Assembly: GCA_025024175.1 (NCBI GenBank) | Contig: QCXZ01000042.1 | Location: forward strand, 12,727,501 to 12,791,500 | DNA: 64,000 nucleotides | Direction of reading: 5' to 3' | DNA from: Rhyzopertha dominica | Taxonomy: Eukaryota; Arthropoda; Insecta; Coleoptera; Bostrichidae | In this document: in pieces, positions 57,490 to 64,000 of the stretch | Numbering within the stretch: the first letter of the stretch is position 1 | Layout of the letters: each line of letters begins with the position of its first letter | Made by a program: the position numbers and the translations under genes | The notes under the pieces: model-generated | What the model was told of the DNA's origin: nothing | What the model saw: the letters and a program-made list of their open reading frames with translations, nothing else | Databases searched by the model: none

Positions 57490-60400
57490 TTTTCGGGAAA
57501 GGTAATAATTTCATATTATGATTGCTGATGAAAGTATTCACCCTACGTGCTAGAAATATCTAGAAGATAGATTCGCTTCGTTAACAGATTAGCAATTTTG
57601 GAAGAACACCGATAAAATGATTGAAGCAAATTTCTTAACATTAAGACTACCATAAAATCTTAAGGATTTAAATAAAGATAACCCTCTATTAATTACTAGA
57701 GTGGATAGAATCATCAACAGTAATTTTTGGACACAAAGGGCCGGTTTCTGTCCCTCGTCGAGTTCTTCAAGATGCAGTCTGACCATTTTGAATTGGATTG
57801 GAAACTTTATAAAACGTAATGCGATTAAATATACTTGCGAATATTATAGTGCCCTGCGTCCCTGGAGTGCTTTTACGAACTTTTCGCCGCTGATATTTCA
57901 TAGAGGCCGTTAAAAGTACAGAATGGGTTGCAATAACATTTGCGGGGGTATTAAGAAAGTTGGGCTGCATTCAGCGCTGCTTTAGTAGTTCGTTTTGCGC
58001 CATTTTACATGTTAAGTGGTGAATTCGTCAGCGAAATTGTCGCTGGCATTTTTCGCCAGCGCAGTTCCTCGGGCATTCCCAATTTATTAGAGTTTTCTGC
58101 TAGCATTTGCATTAATTCGAAGCTTTGGAAGTGTCGAGATGCTTTCAGTGACATTTTATTTGCATTTCAGGCGCGTTATTATTAGTAGTATTAAGTTTTT
58201 GCGGATTCACAACAAAATATGTCTGATTATCAGCAGGCCGAATTTCCTAGAACTAAAGCGAGCAACTGAAAAGCACGAACGATCAAAGTGCTCGAACTGT
58301 TGAAGGAGATCAAACTCTAAAACCTCTTCCAACTCACATTTAAGTCTCGCTGTTTCCGACGTTGAAATCAATGCCCGCGTCCAGAATTTACAATATGTGA
58401 GCTAATAGACGTGCCAATCGTGTGCAGACCTTTTTTCCTCGGGCAGATTGCATTCGATTGGTATTAGTTGCAGCACGAACTACAGTGAGCTCTAGCGTGA
58501 TCTGCAGGGATAGGTGAAGTGGGAGGCGAAACTTCGGAGTCCTCGAAGTTCTTTAAAAGTCCTCGAAACTGTCACAGTTCGTTTATTAACGACGTGTTCC
58601 GTAAGGATTGGCGGATTTGAACGATTTTGATCGGTGTGCAGAACGAAGCTTATTTGCATTTCATATACTGTATCCACTGGCGATATCTTTCTGTTTCTGT
58701 TGTCACCAGGTTTTGTTTACATTGAAAGTGACTGAAATACTTTGTTTCACGAAATCTATCATATAACGGTGACGATAGCTTCAATCCTAACAGTCATTTT
58801 CAAAACACCTAACTATAATGCTCTTTGAAAGTGATCCTTGTTGTCGAAACGATCTTCAGAGCTACCTGATAAATCTCACGAAACATAGCATATTCAAACA
58901 ACCAGCTTGTTTCTATGGAGATACGTTTTGCGTTCGCAAATAAAGAAGTTTCATTCTTTCTTTGCAGGAATTCTTGCAAAATTTTGATGTAGCATAGACT
59001 TATTTTGCCATCATGCTGAGACCTGCACTTTATGCAGACACCGTTGTCAGGGTTTTTAAACGTCCACTACAAGGTGGTCTACCTTTCAGGGTACAGATTT
59101 CCCACAGAGACAGGTGGATGGCACTGTTAATTGCCACTAGGTGGCATAGTGTCTGTCGTCATCTGTAGTTTACTCTTTTACAAACCGTTTCTAAGTAAAA
59201 CCACTCTTAACCTTACAAGTACTTTTAGTAAGTTTCCTTTTCACATAAAACACACTTCTTTTTACTAAAATCTCTTTTAAGCGAAACAACATTAATGTGA
59301 ATATCAGGTCCTCGAATTTGTTCAACTCCTTGTCACTGTGCTTCAAAAGGTATAAAACAAATATTGAATCAAATATTGAAACCTTTTAGCTAACAGAGGA
59401 TAATAAATACTACGTAAGACTCGAATTTATATGCGACATGACTTTAAAATATAACTTCCTGCTCAACTGTACCTACGTTTAAATTTCCAAAAACTTGAAT
59501 CCACATTACAGTACTTTCTTTGTTTCAGCCTGACTTTGACTTATTTTTGTAGCATTCTATCGTCAAAACTACTCATATCAGATTTCGTTTTAAAGACGTT
59601 TAATGTATTTAGAATATATAAATACACAGAAATTACCTAAATTCTTGTAATTGGAATAAATCACCAGTTTCAAATAATTGTTGGACTGACACCTACACTA
59701 AATCTTTGAAAACGGCTATACAGGTTTTATTACGCAGGCAATTTGTCATTAAATTGTTTGAATTAATTAGCTAGTTATAGATAGGGTTAGAGAAAAATGC
59801 GAAAAATAGGTTTGTTAATTCGCTAATTAAACCAACAGAAATTGAGCATCCTGCACAAAGTGGCTTAATTTGACTTCATTTCAAGTGCATTCGTTCACAC
59901 CCAAATTGTGATAAAGTTACGCCAAACCACTAATGCATGACATATAAACGTAATCATTCATTGTCAGTATTCAGCAAAAAGTACATTAATTTATAACTTG
60001 TCAAGACCACAAATTTAGTCAAGAAATATGAAATGAAAAAGTATTGCCATCTTTAAATTTTCTTATAGTCTGTATAAATCATACAAGTAATAATAAATTT
60101 GACGTCTCAAAATACAGTTGAAAAATCGACATGCTTTAGCTAGTAAAAATGTGATTCATTCTATTAAAGATATATTTTTACACGACAGTAAAACCTGAGT
60201 TGAGGTTTTAAAATGCGGTCCTCAAATGAATAGCTAAATCTGCTATCGTAGGACAAAATTTGGCGCCCAACATTGAGCAACATTTGTTCCATGACCTATT
60301 TTGCACATGACTGTCTTTTAAATTGCGCTGGTATTTAGCTTTCTTTAGGGATAAAAAATACCAATATTCTCTCTTATTTANATTAACACCCTCGAGCTAT

Positions 60401-61340
60401 TCCAGACAAGTACAATAGCAAAATTCCACCCATTTCCACGTTTTGTATGGACAGAACAGTATTCTTCCACGTTTTTATTTTGCAACTGTCAGAGGCGCCG
60501 TGAAGGGCTCAGATGTGCAACATAATTAATGGCCGCGTAAAATTACTACACAGATTTTAATTCCAGCGGTCCCAGAATTGAATTATATGCCCATTGTACA
60601 CCGTTCCGGTATTCAAAATTAATTGTTCTCTTCTCGCTGAGTGACGGAGGATCTCGTTGGACGTTTTGCTCGCGTATTATACATTGAAATAATAGACAAT
60701 GACAAAACTTGGTGGTTTTGCGGAATGTAACTACTGTCATTCGCTGGAATTTATGACAGATTCGAGGGGTAGTTATTGGATTACACGTAACGAATAGCCA
60801 ATTGATATTGCAAATTTGCGGTCGAAACAAAGGTTTGTTTGTTGGTTTTGTTGGTCGTTACGTTTGTTTGTGAGCAGTGAATTAGTTGGAATTGTTTGGG
60901 GGTCCTGTCTGCTATATGAACGTTAAACCTCATGCAAGTGTAAATAGGTCACGTCCTGGGCAAATGTAATGATTTTTTTTCAAAATTGTTGGATATGTCA
61001 ATCTACCTAATCTCTGATTGTGTAGGAGTCCATGTACACTCGGATTTGTTACAAAATTATGTTGATCTAATATGGACCGACTTATGAAGTAGTTAACGTT
61101 TCATCAAGATGAAGCTGTTCCACGTTATGCGTTTCCCGTGAGGCAGTTTTTAAATGAACTTTCATGATCTTGCCTAATTTGATTGAATTCGATTGATCGA
61201 TTCGTATTCTAGTTAAACTGCTTTGAACGTTAACATAACGTACTTACTCTTTTTAGCTCAGGTGCACAGAGTTTGTGATTGTTTACTATACCATTATGTG
61301 GAATTTAAAATATTTAAAAATGTCACCGGATGCATAGATT
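57490..61340. other. Cadherin intron, no gene recognised
   Basis: About 3.8 kb without any supported feature. It is mostly AT-rich, with a moderately GC-rich section at 60480-60830 and an N at 60381. Confidence 0.4.
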
Positions 61341-61441
61341 CTTTGATTATACGAGGGTGAAAGCTTTCAGCGTCCATAATATAAGTTGATATATTCTGGG
61401 AAAGATCGCTGTCTCTTGAAAACACTGACAAAAAAATATAA

Positions 61442-61481
61442 GTCTGACGTTTCGATTACACCTGTAGTCTTTGTCAAAGAC
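61442..61481 (-). ncRNA. Hammerhead-like motif, inverted terminal repeat
   Basis: Reverse-strand copy of the motif at 62367-62406: stem I GUCU/AGAC, stem II GACUAC/GUAAUC with one mismatch, then GAAACGUC. The core is substituted as in the other copies. Confidence 0.5.
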
Positions 61482-62366
61482 GAAGAACCTCAAAATTTGC
61501 CTGACACAAGGTTTACAGAAAACCATAACACACAGACAGATATTTACATGCCACATCTCACCACCCTCGCTCTCAAAAGAATAATGAATAAGGACGTTAT
61601 TTGTTAGAGCACAAAGGATATCAGACGAAAGTTCATTACAAAAAGAAATATATCATCTTAAATCAGCGCCAGTGAGAAATGGTTATAGCAATAAAAATAT
61701 TTGGTCAGTTTTTAATAAAAGTGCTCATCCAAATCAAGTAAATTCTTAGCCAGGGCAAAGAAAATTAAAGTTGAGTTTGCCTTATATACAAGAGGATGCT
61801 TAGAAAATATTTTAGTTGTTGATAGTACATATAATGATTTAGATAAAATTTTAAATTCTACTAAAGACAAAGTACATTTAGAGAGTGAAGGTAATTACAA
61901 AATTACTTGTCCTTGCGGCAAGTGTTACATAGGTCAAACTAAAAGAAAATTAGGTACGCATTTGAAAGAACACTTACGTGCTAGTAGACTGCAACAGATA
62001 GATAAATCTTCCGTAGCTGAACACTCATATTTGACTAAACACATGATTAACAAAACAAAAATTTTACAAAGAGAAATATACTAACACAAACGTCTAATAA
62101 AAGAAGCTATAGAAATTTGTAGAAATACTAATATTTATAATAGGAATTGCGGAAATTATGAGTTAGGTGACATTTGGAAGGCTATTTTGTAGTTATCTTT
62201 TATCAAGTGGTTCGTGTATATCTAGTAGGTTTCTTTTTTTTGGTCGTTTGGTTCTTTTCTATCAGGTTGGCACGTTGTTTCTATGACGTCTCGCTTCCTT
62301 GGTGATTTGTTTATTTACTTTCAATATTTTGTTTGAACTTGTGTCAGGCAAATTTTGAGGTTCTTC

Positions 62367-62406
62367 GTCTTTGACAAAGATTACAGGTGTAATCGAAACG
62401 TCAGAC
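62367..62406 (+). ncRNA. Hammerhead-like motif in Penelope-like terminal repeat
   Basis: Stem I is GUCU/AGAC, stem II is GAUUAC/GUAAUC over AGGU, and GAAACGUC follows. The catalytic core UUGACAA differs from CUGANGA at two normally invariant positions, so it is ancestral-looking but probably inactive. Confidence 0.5.
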
Positions 62407-62484
62407 TTATAATTTTTTGTCAGTGTTTTCAAGAGACAGCGATCTTTCCGAGAATCTTTGATAATATTCCATTCAATATTCACA

Positions 62485-64000
62485 CAGTATTTTATCGTAT
62501 AAATAAGGGATATAGCTCGTAGATTTCGGAAAAAAACGAAATTAAATCAGTGTATGCCGGGTGTTATGTTAAGCGTAAATGTCAGCTATATCTTAGAAAT
62601 GATGTGTTGTAGAAACTGACAAAAAAAGAAATTAATAACGGAAGCGAAAAACGTATTCAAGAAAAGTCTTTATATTAGTCATTCGATTCCGATCAGCTTT
62701 AGCCATTTGTTAAGGCAAATTTCAGCTCAATTCACCCGTAATATCTGATTAATGTTTATTTTGTAGTGTAAAAGCTTCTACAATAAACCCATTCTGAGAT
62801 ACGGCCTATATCTGCACTTCAACTAACATCCAGTATAATGAAAGGAAAGCTGAAATTGATATGTCTTAAAGGAACCTTTCCTTTCTACAAAAAATTGAAG
62901 CGTAAACACTTTTACCAGCTTAACTTTCGGTATCACCTAACTGCACCTTTTTGGCAAGCGTGCCTTGCAAAAAGCCCCATCTCGTACGTTTCTGAGCTCA
63001 TAGACGTCGCGATAGTGCCCCTAAATACAGCGATTCCGCCTTAAAATTGCCACCCATTAGGAATGAGAGCGCTACGTGTAAGTACAAAAGGTAATCGTCT
63101 CCCCTAAAAGTCAGTGAGTTTCCCTCTAACCCAGCAGAGCGCAAATTTAAGTGATTTAGGGAAAAAGCAGCGTTCTTGCACATAAATACATGCAAGTTGG
63201 GAAGTATTTATACAGCTGTGTGGAGAATTATTAGATAAATAGCATTCTTTGGAAATTTCATTGTCTTTGCCGTCTGTAATACATTGTAAAGTTATCGATC
63301 GTTGCTTGCGTACTCTTAACTCATATTTGTGTATTATAGTCCTTGGCCTTTCCCTTATCTTTACCCTGCAAGAACGCGCTGTTCTGCAGCGCATCAACTT
63401 TCATTAAATCCATTCGATTAAAAGTAATCGGTACACGAGCGAAAAAGAGTAGCACCCGCTCGAGAAATTAAATCCTCCCTTACATTCTCTTATTTTCGAT
63501 CAAATCGAACATAAATACGTCCGATTAACCAAAGATCGCTGCGTTTCCAATTTACACAGAAGAAATTAGTTTCATTCTTCGCGAGGGTGCTGCAAGAAAT
63601 ATCTGCTCTGATTCGTCGCTTGTATACACGAATCTATAATATAGTGACGTTACTGAAAAGCTCATTTTATTTGTATACAGCAAGTTTGCACACGAAATCA
63701 AAAACGACTTGTGCTTTCTTAAGTTGCAATAAAGCGTATATAAAGAATCGTAGTAGCTTGTCATTTTTATTTTGAAAATATCAGAAAAACTGTTATTTTA
63801 ATTTATACTGTACAAAAGAAATCATCTGGTTAAATTCTTAGTTTATAGTGACATACTTATAAAACATCAGGTCAAATATTCCAGACGATAATGGACAGGG
63901 ACGCAATTAGCTAAATACTGCGGTGCAGTAAAAACAAGTTAACGGGTCGAGTGTTGTGCAAACACTAACCGTTTATTGAAGGACCCTTTTTCTGACCAGG
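62485..64000. other. Cadherin intron, no gene recognised
   Basis: No supported feature in the last 1.5 kb. Confidence 0.4.

Larger units (their letters stand above)
61345..62480 (+). mobile_element. 5'-truncated Penelope-like element with inverted terminal repeats
   Basis: The body begins at the RT block GTTTACAGAAAACC (61511) and contains a GIY-YIG endonuclease (GNYKITCPCGKCYIGQTKRK, YIG at 61926-61934) ending GDIWKAIL with TAG at 62190-62192. One in-frame stop lies near 62084. The 3' terminal repeat (about 62270-62480) matches 36039-36240. The same repeat, in opposite orientation, forms the left flank at 61345-61510. Penelope-like elements are known to have terminal repeats in either orientation. 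Confidence 0.88.

Noticed and set aside
1..64000. Prokaryotic-style systems, CRISPR arrays, toxin or defence operons
   Set aside because: No operon-like coding, no regularly spaced repeats, and intron/exon structure with eukaryotic transposons throughout.

Overview
The window looks like insect nuclear DNA, with a beetle plausible but not provable from sequence alone. It is AT-rich and intronic, crowded with decayed transposable elements, and carries isolated N characters that look like unresolved bases. No bacterial gene organisation, operon or CRISPR array was seen. The only host gene I can support is one on the plus strand whose exons encode extracellular cadherin repeats closely matching insect N-cadherin (CadN). 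Its exons are at 23465-23608, 41004-41119, 44611-44775 and 44984-45148. The first two join in frame (phase 1) and the second ends in phase 0. The last two are homologous, both 165 nt, both phase 0, and separated by 208 nt. This is the arrangement of a mutually exclusive exon pair, which CadN is known to use in Drosophila. The window therefore holds more than 23 kb of upstream intron, introns of 17.4 kb and 3.5 kb, the 208-nt inter-exon intron, and more than 18.8 kb of downstream intron.

Nearly everything else recognisable is mobile DNA in those introns. Family A is a Tc1/mariner-type element with DD41D spacing, in four ~1.2-1.4 kb copies: two on the minus strand (1638-3003, 28092-29501) and two on the plus strand (39321-40621, 54343-55568). 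Related DD41D-type elements are a long-inverted-repeat element at 4313-6176, one at ~7155-8635, and fragments near 31550 and 49985. Mariner-type sequences are relics at 18780-19580, 29547-29790 (N-terminal HTH only) and 52741-53825, and one element with an uninterrupted transposase at 56163-57486 (CDS 56316-57413). A 2.06-kb element at 14821-16880 has DDE spacing near 80. A 757-bp hAT-like non-autonomous element at 25682-26438 keeps a perfect 8-bp target duplication.

Retroelements are non-LTR (LINE) reverse-transcriptase fragments at 11130-12140, 26690-27480, 32400-33250 (minus) and a rearranged one at 37655-38600, plus Penelope-like elements (RT with GIY-YIG endonuclease) at 34596-36240 and 61345-62480 and a small piece at 4155-4312. 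The 61345-62480 copy has inverted terminal repeats that fuse to the body at a short shared sequence.

The RNA-level finds are a complete hammerhead ribozyme fold on the minus strand at 21116-21165, a second copy of the same motif at 46669-46699 that has lost stem I, and hammerhead-like sequences in the Penelope-like terminal repeats. A ~497-bp near-palindrome at 48451-48947 carries a 73-nt tRNA-like cloverleaf in one arm and half of one in the other. Relatively GC-rich, non-repetitive islands between the insertions may be original intron and are the best places to look for regulatory sequence.
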